From Diplodia intermedia (lineage: Eukaryota; Ascomycota; Dothideomycetes; Botryosphaeriales; Botryosphaeriaceae): a stretch of DNA of 64,000 bases. The stretch covers positions 1 through 64,000 of the forward strand of contig JAKEKT010000099.1 of NCBI GenBank assembly GCA_021495925.1, read 5' to 3'. The position numbers and the translations under genes are program-made. Under the pieces are notes generated by a model. It saw nothing but the letters and a program-made list of their open reading frames with translations, had not been told where the DNA came from and did no database searches. How positions within the stretch are numbered: position 1 is the first letter of the stretch; each line of letters begins with the position of its first letter. This document shows, piece after piece, positions 25,593 through 37,778 of this stretch.

Positions 25593-26727
25593 AGGCCGAA
25601 AAACTTCTCACCGCTAGAAGCATGGAGACGAAAAACTCAAAACCGCCCTTCCGGCAGGACCGCCCAATGCATCAAGCATGCACTTCGACCCTCACCCCGC
25701 CCGACCTCCCTCCAATGCCCTCTGCCAGCATCAACGATTCACAGTCCTGCCCCGGTCTTCTTCGATTGAGATTTGGCCTCCTCCACTCGGGGTTTCTCAA
25801 GTCACGTGCTGGGTTTCCATTGCGGCGTTGGAGGCTTTTCCGCTCGACCCCTCACCAATCGAGGCGCGCCATGCTGTGCCGGATATCTCTACCTGGTCTT
25901 GGTTAGGTTGAAGGATGAAGATTTTCAGGGAAAGGAAATCATGGGGACGACGACTTTGTTCGGCTTGGACACATGGAAGGCTGAGGGTTCAACACGGCCT
26001 GCCGAGCCAAACGCGAAGCTTGTTTCAGGGAAGTGAAATGACGGTGGCGTGGGCGATGAAAAAATGATTGTAGTACAATGATACCCCGTAAGCGCAGATG
26101 GCCGTAACGTAGGCGCCGTCGGCCGAGAATAATGAATCAAACGACATGAGATGACATGCTAGAGCTCTTTTGACCGTATTTCTATGCACTACGGCAGATG
26201 CCGGGGTTTAAGAGCGGGCCGCGCTTTACCTCTCGCTCGGCCCAGGTGCCATGTCAAGTATAGTGAATGAACAAAGTTATGCACGTCTTCTACACGGTAG
26301 CCCTATTCTACACCGCACTATGCGCCACTTTATCTCTGTGGGGGTTCTGATTGGACGACGTGCTAGATGACCATGGGGACACTTATCTCTCAGTCATGGC
26401 GATCGCTTCCGCTTCAGCGCTTAAATCCCCATTTCTGACTTTGCCTCCCTTTTTGCCCTTGCGCATTCATTCCTTTTACCGCTCTTCCACAACGTACTGC
26501 ACCTTCATACGCCTTGTGCTCCCACCTACCCAATGCCCTTTCAAACCTCACATATCTACTCCATCATCCTTCCTCTCCGCCCGCGGCATCCCCAGTCCAC
26601 CCAGACTCAAATGACCCCAGCCACATGCTATCCATCCTTGGCATGATGGCTGAGATCCGCGAGAACGCAAGCAACGCAGCACCGAAATATAGTAGAACCC
26701 CTGCAGCGAGCAGTCCCTTTGCGGTCT
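25593..26727. other. Intergenic stretch, no supported gene
   Basis: Presumed 3' flank of the rhodopsin-domain gene followed by low-information sequence. Short open frames have no recognisable motif. Confidence 0.45.
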
Positions 26728-27252
26728 CTAAAAACTCATGGGTGGGCGCGCAATCATGACGATGAAGACAACAAGGCACAGGAAGCCGGACGTAGCGATT
26801 AAAGGGCCAAGAACCAGGACGGATAGGAACCCTTGCAGCGAAGGGCCGCGTTTCAAACGTCGGAGAAGTGGCGGAATTGAAAGCCGGTCTGGGGGCATAT
26901 CGGCGGGTGAAACAACCAAAGTTCAAGTTAATTACGTACCGTAGTGAACTATGATGCAGTAGTGGTTGGTGGGTATTCGTCGAACGTTGTAAATGGGATA
27001 AGAGGAGTTGTCGATCGTGCTATCACTCAGTGACTTGTCGAACTTCCAACGGACAAACACAAACCAAGCGGAGCTCTGACGGAAGAGGCCACCTCGAATG
27101 ACGCCCGAGACTTGAGAAGTGGTGAGAGACGATGGCGCCCGCTCGAATACGACAACGCCATGGAGGATTAGAGCGTTACCGCCGTTGTTTACCAAAAAGG
27201 TCGGGGTCTCTCGGTCTGTCTTGCGGAAGCAACGTGAGCTGGTGTCCCACAT
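26728..27252 (-). CDS. Possible small single-pass membrane protein (uncertain)
   Basis: A two-exon model on the minus strand (27,252-26,940 and 26,888-26,728) joins in phase across a 51-bp GTACGT...CAG intron and gives 157 aa. The first exon is hydrophilic with no known motif. The second has a basic stretch then a strongly hydrophobic segment, L-V-L-G-P-L-I-A-T-S-G-F-L-C-L-V-V-F-I-V. It stops at TAG within a GTTTTTAG run. In the next frame, directly downstream, a second hydrophobic segment (K-G-L-L-A-A-G-V-L-L-Y-F-G-A-A-L-L-A-F) follows. One extra T in the homopolymer would fuse them into a two-TM protein. I do not recognise the family; the frame could be fortuitous. Confidence 0.3.
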
Positions 27253-27316
27253 CTTCACTCCTTACCCATCGACTTGCCAGAGTTCTCAACATTCGATTGA
27301 TCTACATAATCAACTT

Positions 27317-29054
27317 CTAGGGCGCTATTGTTACCACTTCTCTCTTCTCCAGCCCAAACTCGGTGTCCAGCTCCTTTCTCAGCTTCACCGGTCTCTCAAA
27401 GAACACAGCCAAGAACGAAAGGCCAGCAAACACCACACCAATCTGCCACATCCGCCTCAAGCTATCCGCATACACGCCGACCACCTGGGCACGTGTCTCG
27501 GCCGGGAAAGATTCAATGAACGCCTTGGACGCATGCTCGTACGCACCGCCCTCGCCCAGCGCGGCCCGCGCGACGGGGTCGTCGACATGGCCGAGCAGCT
27601 CGCGGAAGCGGTTGTTGAAGACGGCGGCGGGGATGGAGACGCCCCAGATGGTGCCGAGGGAGCGGACAAAGGCCCAGGCGGCGGTGCTGGCGGCCGTGTC
27701 GGCGTCGGGCAGCTCGGCCTGGACCGCGGGCAGCAGCGCGGGCATGGCCGCCCCGAGCCCGGCCGCGACGGCCATCTGCAGCGCGATCCACGGCCCGTCG
27801 CCGCCGCCCGGCCCGAGGAACGAGCAGCAGCCCACGGCGACGGCGAGCGCGGCGGTGCCGGCGAAGTGCGCGGGCCGGAAGCGCCCCGTCCTGCCGACCA
27901 GCACGCCCGCGGCGGCGGCGGCGGCGGGGAAGACGAAGACGAGCGGGAGCAGCTGGACGCCGGAGCGCTGCGGCGTGGAGCCGCGCACGGCCTGGAAGTA
28001 CAGCGGGAAGAAGTACGTCACCCAGATGGCGAGGATGGCGTGGTTGAAGGTGATGAAGAAGGCCGCCGCCGACGTCCGGTTGCCCACCACGTGCGGGGGG
28101 ATCACCGGGTGGGGGCAGAGCCGGGGGCTGCGCTCGAAGAGGGCGAAGAGAACCAGCATGGCCAGACCGGTCGCCAGGAGGGCGATGATGTGCGGGTTGC
28201 TCCACGAATACCGCGTGCCGGCATACGTCAGGACGTACTGGATCAGCGTCGTCGACGCGATGAGGATGCCGTTGCCGATGAAGTCTATGCGCCGGAGCTG
28301 CTCTTTCGCGGGGAGATTGGGCTTATGCGAGACGCGCAGGAAGGCGAAGAGGATTGCGAGGACCAAGGCGCCGATGGGGAGGTTCAGGTAGAAGATCCAT
28401 CTCCAGGCTCCGTGTTCGGCGAGCGCGCCCCCAATCAACGGACCAATGGCCGAGGCGATGGTCATAAGCGCGAAGAGGAGAGCTGTCTTGCTGCCCCGGT
28501 CTCGAAGTGGGACCAAGTCACAGATGATGAGGTCGACAAGCATGTTGATGCCACCGGCGCCGATTCCCTGGATTCCGCGGCCGACGAGGAGCATGGCTGT
28601 GCTTTGGGCTGTTCCGGAGATGGCCCCGGCGGCTGTGAAGATTGCCACTGATGAAATCATGAGCCAGCGCCGTCCCCACAGGTCGGCCAATTGGCCGTAC
28701 AATGGCTGGCAAGTCGCGCTGTGGGAGGTCGTTCGTCAGTTGGTTTGCGGCGTGGTGACGCGGGCTTTTCACATACCTTGTAAGGAAGTAGATGTTGATT
28801 ACCCAGACGTAGTCTTCGCCGGCTCCCAAATCGGCCAGTATCGTGGGCAAAGCGGTTGCAATGATGGAGCCCTCGAGGCCGCTGAGCAGAGCAGACAGTG
28901 CCAGCCCTGCGAAAATGATCCAGAACTGCCATCCATAGCGGTTGGCCGTTGTGCCTTGAGTGGTTTCTTTAGCCGCGGGAAGTGTTTGAGGTGTATCTCG
29001 GTCCACGAGCTCCACTACGCTGTCACAGCGGTCTGCGTCTTTGGTAAATGGCAT
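27317..29054 (-). CDS. MFS drug:H+ antiporter, DHA2 (14-TM) family
   Basis: Probable plasma-membrane proton-driven exporter of toxic or secondary metabolites. Exons are 29,054-28,777 and 28,718-27,317 with a 58-bp GTATGT...CACAG intron; 559 aa, the usual DHA2 length. Splicing rebuilds Y-F-L-T-S-A-T-C-Q-P-L-Y-G-Q-L-A-D, and motif A (G-Q-L-A-D-L-W-G-R-R), motif C-like G-R-G-I-Q-G-I-G-A-G-G and R-W-I-F-Y-L-N-L-P-I-G are all clear. A start 31 codons upstream (29,147) is possible, but the ATG at 29,054 has an A at -3 and is preferred. It is divergent from the terpene synthase 1.7 kb away, a common arrangement for an efflux pump of a metabolite cluster, but that role is inferred. Confidence 0.9.
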
Positions 29055-30648
29055 TTTGGAGAAGAATCTGGCGGCCGGTGTATGGGCTGTACGGTGGCTT
29101 CCGGTGTTGGATTCATATTTGCTCTCGAAACGTAGCACTTGTGACATGCAGCGCCTGTCAAACCAGGCCCGTTGTTTGGAGAAGGGGCTCGTGCTGTCAC
29201 TCTACAGCGCAGGGGGATCACCAGTTGCAAGCTAACACGTCATTCCCTACTGCCCTTGCACATACAACAGGCCGACTAGGTAACTAGCAGCCTTTCCGGG
29301 AAATCAGGACTCTTTCCACACTAGTCCACCAATGCGACGTTCATTCTAAGCGTGTCGAAACTTGGATCGAAATAAGCTTTAATTCTCTTCTGATTTATAT
29401 CGATAGCATTGTGCTTCTAGAGGCTTTATCCTATCTCTCACGAGTGCTTGGTTTTTTCCTATTGATATGACTGAATCAGTTTTGTATGATCATTGCGCGT
29501 GGTGAACAATCGGATTGCCAGACATTTCGAAACTGCGGATCCCCCGTCTCCTCGAAGTCAGTGCCGGTTTGATTCGACATACTTTCCCCGTGAAGATCAT
29601 GCACCACCACATGACCAGTCTTCGCAGATGTGAGTTTTCTTACTCGGCCTCGTCATTTGAAAGAGTAACATGTTATCCCTGGTTTGTTCTGTGAGGCGGA
29701 TCGTAGCACGGCATTCCAAGAGTTGCGTTCCACAACGGACGGTGCAGAATGGATGATTTGTCGTGCAGTGGCACATGGCAGGGGTGAAGGCCGTCTTGTA
29801 TGGTCCCCGCCACCCGTCAAGCTCGCATGCCAACCCTATCAAGCACCATCAGATCTTGAATGCAAATCTTCAGATGCGACCAAGTACCCAGTCATCGGGT
29901 CGTCTGCCACTGACACATGTTGTCTCGCTGTGTCATTGTCTCGGTTAAATGGGATGATCTCCCAGCCGAGATCGGCATCGAATTTGCGAATCCATTCCAC
30001 ACTGCCTTGAAGACGCGAAGGGAGCGACATGCAGTTTCCCTTGTTATAATTTAGCGCCGCTTGTTGGAAAAGAGGACCATCACGCGAGCACCGCCGACTC
30101 GGGCTTCACAACGAACACGTGCCTGACAGACCAAAGCCACGGACCGATTATATATAGCGGTGTGCAGATGGCCAGACGAGGCCAGGAAGGAGTATATTTC
30201 CCGTCCGGCGCGCAACCCTTATTTTCTTTTCCACCGCTCACTGTAATAAGACACCAGAGCGCGCAGCGAAATGGGCCGTCTTGCAGCGACGAAAAGAGCC
30301 TATGTTCCGCAGCCAGCTTCAGGGTATGGTCATACGAAGTCGACGGCGGCTAGCCCTATCAGGCGAGTCAGACCCCGGGAAACTCCACAATTCGCATGGC
30401 CACTTTCCCCATTTCAGGGCTGTTTGGCGATCGCCAAGTTGCTGCCTGTTACTGTGCCTCATCTTGTCCGCAAATCCTCTCTCCACCACATGAAATTGCG
30501 AATTGAGATTGGTGAGAAAGAACAAGTTGGCTGTTGTCGATTCAGTCGCAGGTAGAGGCCCCACAACCCGGTGGGAATTACTGCATGGACGTGTCTTCGC
30601 AAGCTGTTCTTCGAAGGCAAAGCTCGACGGAAGTGGGGCCAACGATTT
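29055..30648. other. Intergenic region between efflux pump and terpene synthase
   Basis: About 1.6 kb between two divergently transcribed genes, so it should hold both promoters. A TATA-like element lies at the terpene synthase end. No further gene is supported. Confidence 0.5.
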
Positions 30649-30657
30649 CTATATAAT
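30649..30657 (+). promoter_or_regulatory. TATA-like box of the terpene synthase
   Basis: CTATATAAT lies 79-87 bp upstream of the ATG at 30,736, a normal distance for a fungal TATA element. Confidence 0.5.
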
Positions 30658-30735
30658 CCAAGCCCAACCGAAGCTCCGAGTCTACAAATCCAAGAAAGCG
30701 AAGCTCTTCCAGCCACAGCCCGTTACACAATCAGG

Positions 30736-32261
30736 ATGACAGGCAGTGGAGAGACCCCAACCGTCGGTGTTGGTGAAAAGTCGAGGTGAGCGCGAGGACG
30801 GTGGGTTCTTTGAAATCGATGTTAAAATAGTGAAGCAGGCTTATCCACATCCCGGACATGCTTGCGTCATTCATGTCTCAAGAGCCGCGATTGAACCCTC
30901 ACTATGACCAGGTCAAGACCGAAGCAGATGCTTGGCTCAAAGAGTAGGTCATTGCCGACAACATAGCCACGCCGTGCTGACAAGGGTAAGCGTGCTTCGC
31001 TTAGGCGACAAGCAATGGCAACGATATATGAAGGCAGACTTCAACGCACTCGCTTCTTTATGGGTCCCCGACGTCGACGCAAAGGCGCTGCGGCCTCTCT
31101 TGGACTGGAACAATTGGGTTTTCTTCTTTGACGACCGTACGATTCCCCTGTGATTCAGTGTGCAGCATCACATACCACTGACTCCGGCTGTAGAGTTTGA
31201 CGAGGGACATCTTCAATACGACATCGAGGCTGCGGAAGCAGAATGCAACGCCGTATTCGCCTTGTTTGACGACAAACATGCGATAGTGTCTGCTGAAGAG
31301 AATCCCTTGCGGCACGTGTTCCAGCACAACTGGCTGTGTTTCCAGAAGGTGTGCGAGTACCCCCCTTGTTGAATCGAGCACCCTGACCGACCAATGTGTA
31401 GAAAGCCTCACGGGAGCAGCAGGAAAGATACAAACAGTCGATGAAGATGTATCTGGACAGCGTGACCAGCCATGTCAGAACGGCGTCAACCTCGGCCACT
31501 CTCGATCTCGACGAGTACGTGAAGCACAGACGAGGCTCGATCGGGGTTTTTCCGGCACAAGACTGGGTCGAGTAGGTTGTCCCGTTACCCTTATAGATGT
31601 TGTTTAACGTTTTCAGGTGGTGCTACGGCATGAAGCTTCCGCCTTATGTGTTCGAGGACAGATCCATCAAAGATCTACGGAGGGTCTCGAATGACGCTAC
31701 TTGGATGTACGACGATTTAAACTCTTCGGACGCTGGAGATCTGCTGATGTTTGATAGAGTCAATGAGATTCTTTCTTACTCGAAAGATCTGGTAAGAATT
31801 ATTTCGATTTGGCCTTCTTTCTGACAAGTCCACTCGTGGTTTGGCTACAATCATGGAAGACAAAGTGTGGAAACTAATCTGTTGGGGTAGGCCGAAGGAT
31901 GTGAACACAACGCAATTCTCATCTTGCGGAAGCAGGGGTTATCGGAGCAGCAAGCGGTGGATGCCCTCGGCGTCATGTTCAACCAGTTATACCGGGACTG
32001 GTATCGGGCGCTCGCGGAAATGCCGGTCTTCGGAGAGCAAGTAGACAGGGAAGTGCTGAACTACATCGAGGGTTTGCGGCGAGTGCCAATCGGCAACTGT
32101 CATTGGACGTAAGCACGGTCCTGTCCAGCGAGCACAGCACACGGTAGAAACTAATGTGGCATAGCTTCTGGTCAAGTCGATACATGGAAGGGAAGGGGAA
32201 GAGCGTCCACCGGACACGCGTCATGACGGTTCCGGGGCCGGAATCAGAAGTGGCTTTGTGA
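30736..32261 (+). CDS. Class I terpene synthase (sesquiterpene-cyclase-like)
   Basis: Predicted to ionise a prenyl diphosphate, probably farnesyl diphosphate, and cyclise it. Eight exons keep frame: 30,736-30,785, 30,839-30,943, 30,985-31,136, 31,194-31,348, 31,402-31,571, 31,617-31,791, 31,891-32,108 and 32,165-32,261, giving 373 aa, normal for fungal single-domain cyclases. The N-terminal I-P-D-M-L-A-S-F and P-R-L-N-P-H-Y blocks are typical. The Asp-rich metal motif is D101-D-Q-F-D-E106, created by splicing. The second metal site is unusual: Y-D243-D-L-N-S247-S-D-A-G251-D252 has Gly where the NSE motif expects Glu, with Asp one residue later. The C-terminal W-S-S-R347-Y348 is the diphosphate-sensing pair. 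The 41-bp second intron is very short. Product cannot be predicted. Confidence 0.9.
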
Positions 32262-33087
32262 GGAAGACGATTTGAGACACGGCTTACAAATGATTGCATA
32301 TCGAAAATCAGCACCGCTGGCAGACTGTAGGCTACATGGCCTTCGCGAATCGTCAAGGATACCAATGCAAGAAGACTACATCAAGCATGGCAAGCTCCAA
32401 CGGAAGTGCACAGTGTCCCAGAGTGCCTACACGATGCTCTGGAATGAGTCCGTCTCGGAGCCACGGACGGAATAGCCGCTCTCATCGTGGGCGACAAAGC
32501 GAACGACGGATTTCTGTCGAGAGTGAGACGGTGAGTGAAGATGTCAGGTGGCCTCTGCGCTGAAAGCGTCGACTAGTTTTTCCGCCAAGTGCCCCAGGTT
32601 ACGGACCCCAAACACAACCAACGTGGAAGAATCGCAGCGGCCGTCTTTGCAACAGCGCTGGCGATGAAAGTGTAAGGCGGAAAGTGTTTGGCCAGCGCTT
32701 CCTCGACCCAAATGCGATGACAGTCCAGCCACGAACTCGCGGATAGGCGTCGAGGCGGTCTTGCGCTGGGGATGCGTAGATGATGAGGCCGAGTCCCCGA
32801 TTTGAGGAACGGCTGACGGGAGGGACAAGGGACGCCTTGGAATAATGCCATGTTCAGTCGTGGCTTTGGCATGGCATTATTCCAAGTTCTCGGGGCCGGG
32901 GCAGATGCGGAGATGGCAGATCGATGATGATGATGGCGATGGGCGATGGCGTGTGGCAAAAACCGGTTGCCACACCGGGAGCTAGCGATTAGCGCATGCG
33001 GCAGGCGCGCCGCGGCCTCATATATCACCAACGCGCCTGAGCCCATGATGCCATTCCGATCAAACAACTCCATGGGAACGAGCCCGC
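32262..33087. other. Intergenic region with a long hairpin
   Basis: About 0.8 kb between the terpene synthase and the histidine kinase. The only structure seen is the perfect inverted repeat at 32,836-32,886. Open frames on the minus strand extend into the kinase gene and look like compositional shadows. Confidence 0.5.
32836..32886. repeat. Perfect 17-bp inverted repeat (hairpin)
   Basis: CTTGGAATAATGCCATG at 32,836-32,852 is matched by its exact reverse complement at 32,870-32,886, separated by 17 bp. It sits about 200 bp upstream of the histidine kinase ATG and 575 bp after the terpene synthase stop. It could form a stem-loop or cruciform or be a footprint of a small inverted-repeat element. 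Confidence 0.85.
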
Positions 33088-36000
33088 ATGATGGTGATGC
33101 CGCCCCGCCACGTGCGCCCGGCCCCGGCCACCAGCCACGCCGAGCGGGCCCGGGACCGCGATGTCTGCTCGTAGGTCGGGCTCCGCGCCGCGGCCACGCG
33201 CACCCGCTTCGCGACTGACGCATCTGCAGCTTCCACCCGCTCTCCGTCGCCATCCCCGACCTGAGCGCCGCCCTGTCCTCCGCCCCCGCCTGCCTGCCGC
33301 CGCCCGGCCACCGCCCGCGCCCCTCGAGCGATGCCGTGCTCACCGCCATCGCCCAGCTGGCCGCCCTGCGCCTGGGCGTGCAGCGCGCAACCATCTCGCT
33401 GATCGACACGCACTCGCAGATCGTGCTCACCGAGGCCACGCCCTCGCTGCCCGTGTGCCGCACCACCTCTCCCGACGACGCCAGCACCGCTCCCGGCGAC
33501 GCGCTGTGGCTGGGCACCGCCGCCTTCCCGCGCGGCTGCGGCGTGTGCGAGCTGGTCGTCGACGCCGGGCCGTCGTCCGCTGTCGTCATCAACGATCTGC
33601 GCAACGACCACCGCTTCCACGCCCGCTCCTTCGTGCAGCACGACCATGGCCCGCAGCTGCGCTTCTACGCCGCCGTGCCGCTGGTCGCCCACACGGGCTC
33701 CGTCGTCGGCTCCCTGGCCGTCTTCGACGACGCGCCGCGCGACGGGCTCGCCGCGCACCAGCTCTGCGCTCTGCGCGATGTCGCCGCCGCCGCCATGTCG
33801 TACCTCAACGTGTCGCGCGCCCTGGACGACAACCAGCGCGGCGAACGCATGGTCCGCGGCCTCACCTCGTTCGTCACCGGCGCCTCGGACCTGCAGGGCC
33901 GCGCCGAGCTGGACGAGCCGCACAGCCCGCATGTTCCCATGACCGCCTCGCCGCTGCCCCAGCCCTCGGACCAGCCGGTGCTGGAGCGCCCCGTTGCCAA
34001 CGGGAGTCCTGTCAATCCCGTCCAGAGCGCAAGCCCGGCCGCCGACATGCAGACTCCGCAGAGCGAGGACGACCTCTTCACCCTGCAGGACATCATCCTC
34101 CCGTCCGGCGCCAAGCGCATGTTCTCGCGCGCCGCCAACATCATGCGAGACTCGAGCGGCCTGTCGGGCGTCATCATCTTCGACGCATCTCTGGCCAACC
34201 CCGGCGGCTCGGGCGAAAGTACGCCGTCGTCTGCATCGGCCGCCACCGACGACCCGTCCAGCGACGACGACTCGGCCGGCAGCGAGAGCCCCTCGCTGTG
34301 CAAGATCCTCGGCTTCGCTGACACGGAGATCTCGAGCCGCGCGGGCACCTTCCCGAAGAAGGACTACCTCGCCCTGGCCGAGTCTGATCTGAAGCGCCTC
34401 CTGAACCAAAACCCGCAGGGCAAGGTCTTCCACTTGCCTCCGTCGCCCGATTCCGAAAGCTCCTCTGGAGACGACGCCAGCGGTCACCGCAAGCGCAAGC
34501 GGCGAGGCAGCCGCAAATCAAAGTTTTCCGCCGTGGCCGCCATCATGGACATTGCCCAGGATTCCCGCAGCGCCGCCATCGTTCCCCTCTGGGACTTCCA
34601 GCGCGAACGCTGGTTTGCCGGCTGCCTCTGCTGGACCACCGATCCGAGGCGCCAGTTGTCCTACGGGAGCGATCTGCTCTATCTCCGCACCTTTGGCAAT
34701 AGCATCATGGCCGAGTTGAGCCGACTCGATGCCTTATCCATCGACAGGGCGAAGACGACCTTCGTCGAGTCCATGTCCCATGAGCTCCGCTCGCCGCTGC
34801 ATGGCATCTTGGGCGGCGTCGAATACCTCCAGAGTATGCCGCTGGACTCGTTCCAAACCAGCGTTGTCGCCTCCATCGGCGTCTGCGGACGCACTCTTCT
34901 CGACACCGTCCGCAACGTGCTGGAGTATTCGAAGATCAACGAACGGGCGGCGCGGTCGGACAGGCCCCCGAAGGATCGTCGCCCCACGCTCCGTCCATCG
35001 CTGTCGACGCCCACTGTTGACATCCGCCAGCTGACCGAGGAGACGGTTGAAGCTGTCTTTTCCGGCCACTCATTCACCGTATCGTCCACCCAGGGCGAGG
35101 AAGCCGACGAGCCGTTCTTGCATCCAACCCACCAGGAAATGCCATCACCGCCCATGGGAGACCCTGCCCGCCGGCCCGTACGCATCATCCTCAACATGCC
35201 CGACCACCGGTCGTGGCTCTTTGCAATGCAACCTGGTGTCTGGCGGCGCATTCTCATGAACCTCTTCGGCAATGCGCTCAAGTACACCAGCGTGGGCTTC
35301 ATCCGCGTCTCGCTCTCTGCTACCGATCTCAACGACTTTGAGACCAAGGTGTCTCTAACGGTGAAGGATTCGGGGACTGGCATGTCGTCCCAGTTTTTGC
35401 AGAACGGCCTGTTCAAACCCTTCTCACAAGAGAACCCCTTCGCCCCGGGGACTGGGCTTGGCCTTAGTATTGTACGCCGGCTCGTCGACAGCCTGGGCGG
35501 CAAGATCAACGTCCAGAGTACACAGGATGTGGGCACTGAGATTCGAGTCACGGCCACCTTGGCCAAGCGGGCCGCCAGTGGCAAGAACGCCATCTCAACC
35601 ATTGCGGAACGCTTGCGGGGCAGAAGCATCTGTATTCCGGGCGAGCTTCTTCCCAAGCCTGCCGGCGGCCAGGATGCCGTGGCTCAAGGGGAGCACAGCT
35701 TCGTCAAGTCGATTGCTGGAATAGTCCGCGAGTGGTTCAGGGTTGAGACTGTTGCAGAGGTGGATCCAGAGGCTGATCAGCTTGTCATCTACCCGGGGCC
35801 AAACATGGAGTACATGTCCAGACCACGACCGTTCAAAGGAATGACTGTCGTCGTTGCCGTGGACGCAACCGAAGCCGCAACGCTACGAACAGACGCAAGA
35901 ATCGTTGGAGGTTGGATCGAAGTCATTACTCAGCCGTAAGTTTCCAGTTGCTGCGACTCTCTTGCTTCCTATTGACGCTGCGTGTATCTCAGATGTGGTC

Positions 36001-37046
36001 CTTTCAAGTTGGCCAAACTCCTCGAGCTCTACATCAACCGACAGAGCTCGACACCCGGGCAGTCCGGCCCCCCTGGCGAGACCCGCACCCTGCCATACCA
36101 TCCGAGCCCGAGTAACGGAGCGGGTGAAAGTCAGCCCGCATCACCCACAGCTTCACACGAACCAGCACCGCCTCCCTCAACGCCGCTCAGGCGGCCGCCC
36201 TTCCCGCAAAAGTCCACGCCTGACTCAGGATCCGAGCAACGACGTTCCTTGCGTCACACACCGACCTTGAAATCACCGCTGCCACGACGACATACCGAAG
36301 TGTCCCCGCACGAGTCTCCCCGGTCACGCTCGGTGTCGTCCCACCGGCAGCAGCGGGGGACGGAGATCCTGATTGTCGACGACAATGCCATCAACGTCCG
36401 TCTGGCATCGGCCTTTTTGAAGAAGAACGGATTTCCCGACTTCAGCTCGGCGAAGGACGGCCTCGAGGCTCTCAACATGTTCAAGGCGGACCCGCTGCGC
36501 TGGGCGGCAATCCTCATGGACTTGAGCATGCCGGTAATGGACGGCGTGACAGCCACGCGCGAAATTCGAGCGTGGGAGAAGAAAAGGACGGACAAGAGAA
36601 GAGAGGGGAAGAACGGGGCGGACCGCCTGACGGAATTGAAGTCGCCGAACGGTGGCGATGAAGAAGGCAGGGCGGCAGGCATCACGGGAGAGATGAACCC
36701 CACGGCGTTCGAAGGACAGTCTACCACTTCGGACCAAACGGAAGACGGTTCCAACGCAGCGGATGATGCTCTGGCGGTGCCGGCCCCCGCCCCCAGCTCG
36801 AAGTCGGGAGTGCAGATCATCGTCACGACCGGGCTCGGCAGTGCCAGCGCGCGGTTCGAGGCCATGAGCGCGGGCGCGAACGAGTACATGACGAAGCCGA
36901 TCCAGTTTGCAGCGCTGACCAAGATGATAAGGGAGCGCATGGAAGCCATGGCGGCAACTGCGGCTGCATCCGTGCCCGCGTCTCCCGCCACGTCCGCTCC
37001 TCGGCCCGGCACTCCTTCCGCTGCGGAAGACGACTGTCCGGCGTAG
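33088..37046 (+). CDS. GAF-domain hybrid sensor histidine kinase
   Basis: Cytosolic two-component sensor that should autophosphorylate on His and pass phosphate to its own receiver, then through a phosphotransfer protein. Exons are 33,088-33,170, 33,230-35,935 and 35,993-37,046, giving 1,280 aa. Order: GAF-like sensor (about 64-215), low-complexity linker, HisKA with S-M-S-H545-E-L-R-S-P-L-H-G, HATPase with N-box L-F-G-N-A-L-K-Y (about 706), V-K-D-S-G-T-G-M (about 740) and G-T-G-L-G-L-S-I-V, then a Pro/Ser-rich linker and a receiver with I-V-D-D-N (about 1,059), phospho-acceptor D1106 in L-M-D-L-S-M-P and K1231 in M-T-K-P. The D-to-K spacing is about 125 residues against about 50 normally, because of a charged insert. 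There is no TM segment. The first exon was recovered from phase and the E-R-A-R-D-R-D-V-C-S block. Confidence 0.88.
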
Positions 37047-37741
37047 GTGCCCTAGGTTGGATCCAACCAATGCATTCGTTATTGCGGGCGCACACATGTC
37101 AGGCCCTTGGTGGGAGCATGGGGCTTGGGGTGCAAGCTTGGGGCGGTCAAATGCTTGTCTCATCTTTTACGATGCACGATACCTTGATAGATTACATGAG
37201 AACACGAGCTTCGAATTCATGCAAACGGCGAAGACCAGTCGGAAAAGCGTTGCGGCCGGCTCAACCCGCTTGTGGTGCCCTGTCCCGAATCAGCAACCAC
37301 GTTTGGGGCTGGGGGTGGGCGCGGATGATTGGCCGAGAGCAGGAACTGCCATTTAAAGAAGGCCGATCTGTCAGGCTCCAGCGATCTCCCGCATCGGACG
37401 AAAAACGCCAGGATGAACTGCCGGATTACACATCCAACACGCAGCCCTGCCCTGGGCCAACATCGGGAATATGGTCTTTTCCACTGCCGACGGCGGGCAT
37501 GTAGGCAGCCACAGCGTTAAAAATAGAAGCGTTGCCTGTTATCGACTAGCCACGTGAGTCCGCGCGATCCTGAAACATTTATCTCGTCGGTGGCCCCGCG
37601 CGCCCATCATCGTCGCTGCTGCTGCTCCCCCCCACACCTGGCCAGCTCTTTTCCCAGCCACACATCGACTCAAGCTTCGCGCGGTGGCGCTCATCCTCCT
37701 CCCGCCTTAGTTTAGACCCGCGCCCTTCCTGTCCCCCCCTG
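37047..37741. other. Intergenic stretch, no supported gene
   Basis: Downstream flank of the histidine kinase and promoter region of the next gene. Pyrimidine-rich sequence occurs near 37,700-37,740, just before the next start codon, as often seen in fungal 5' leaders. Confidence 0.45.
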
Positions 37742-37778
37742 ATGCAGCCCAAGCCACACAACAACAACGAACATGGCA

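Noticed and set aside
27119..28651. Long plus-strand frame opposite the DHA2 transporter
   Set aside because: It is Gly/Arg/Glu-rich translation of the GC-rich antisense strand; the minus strand carries the recognisable transporter with all motifs.
29684..30030. Short open frames upstream of the terpene synthase
   Set aside because: No motif and no splice continuation to either neighbouring gene; treated as promoter DNA.
32573..34487. Long minus-strand frames across the start of the histidine kinase
   Set aside because: Composition shadows of the GC-rich kinase gene; no family features, while the plus strand has GAF, HisKA, HATPase and receiver domains.
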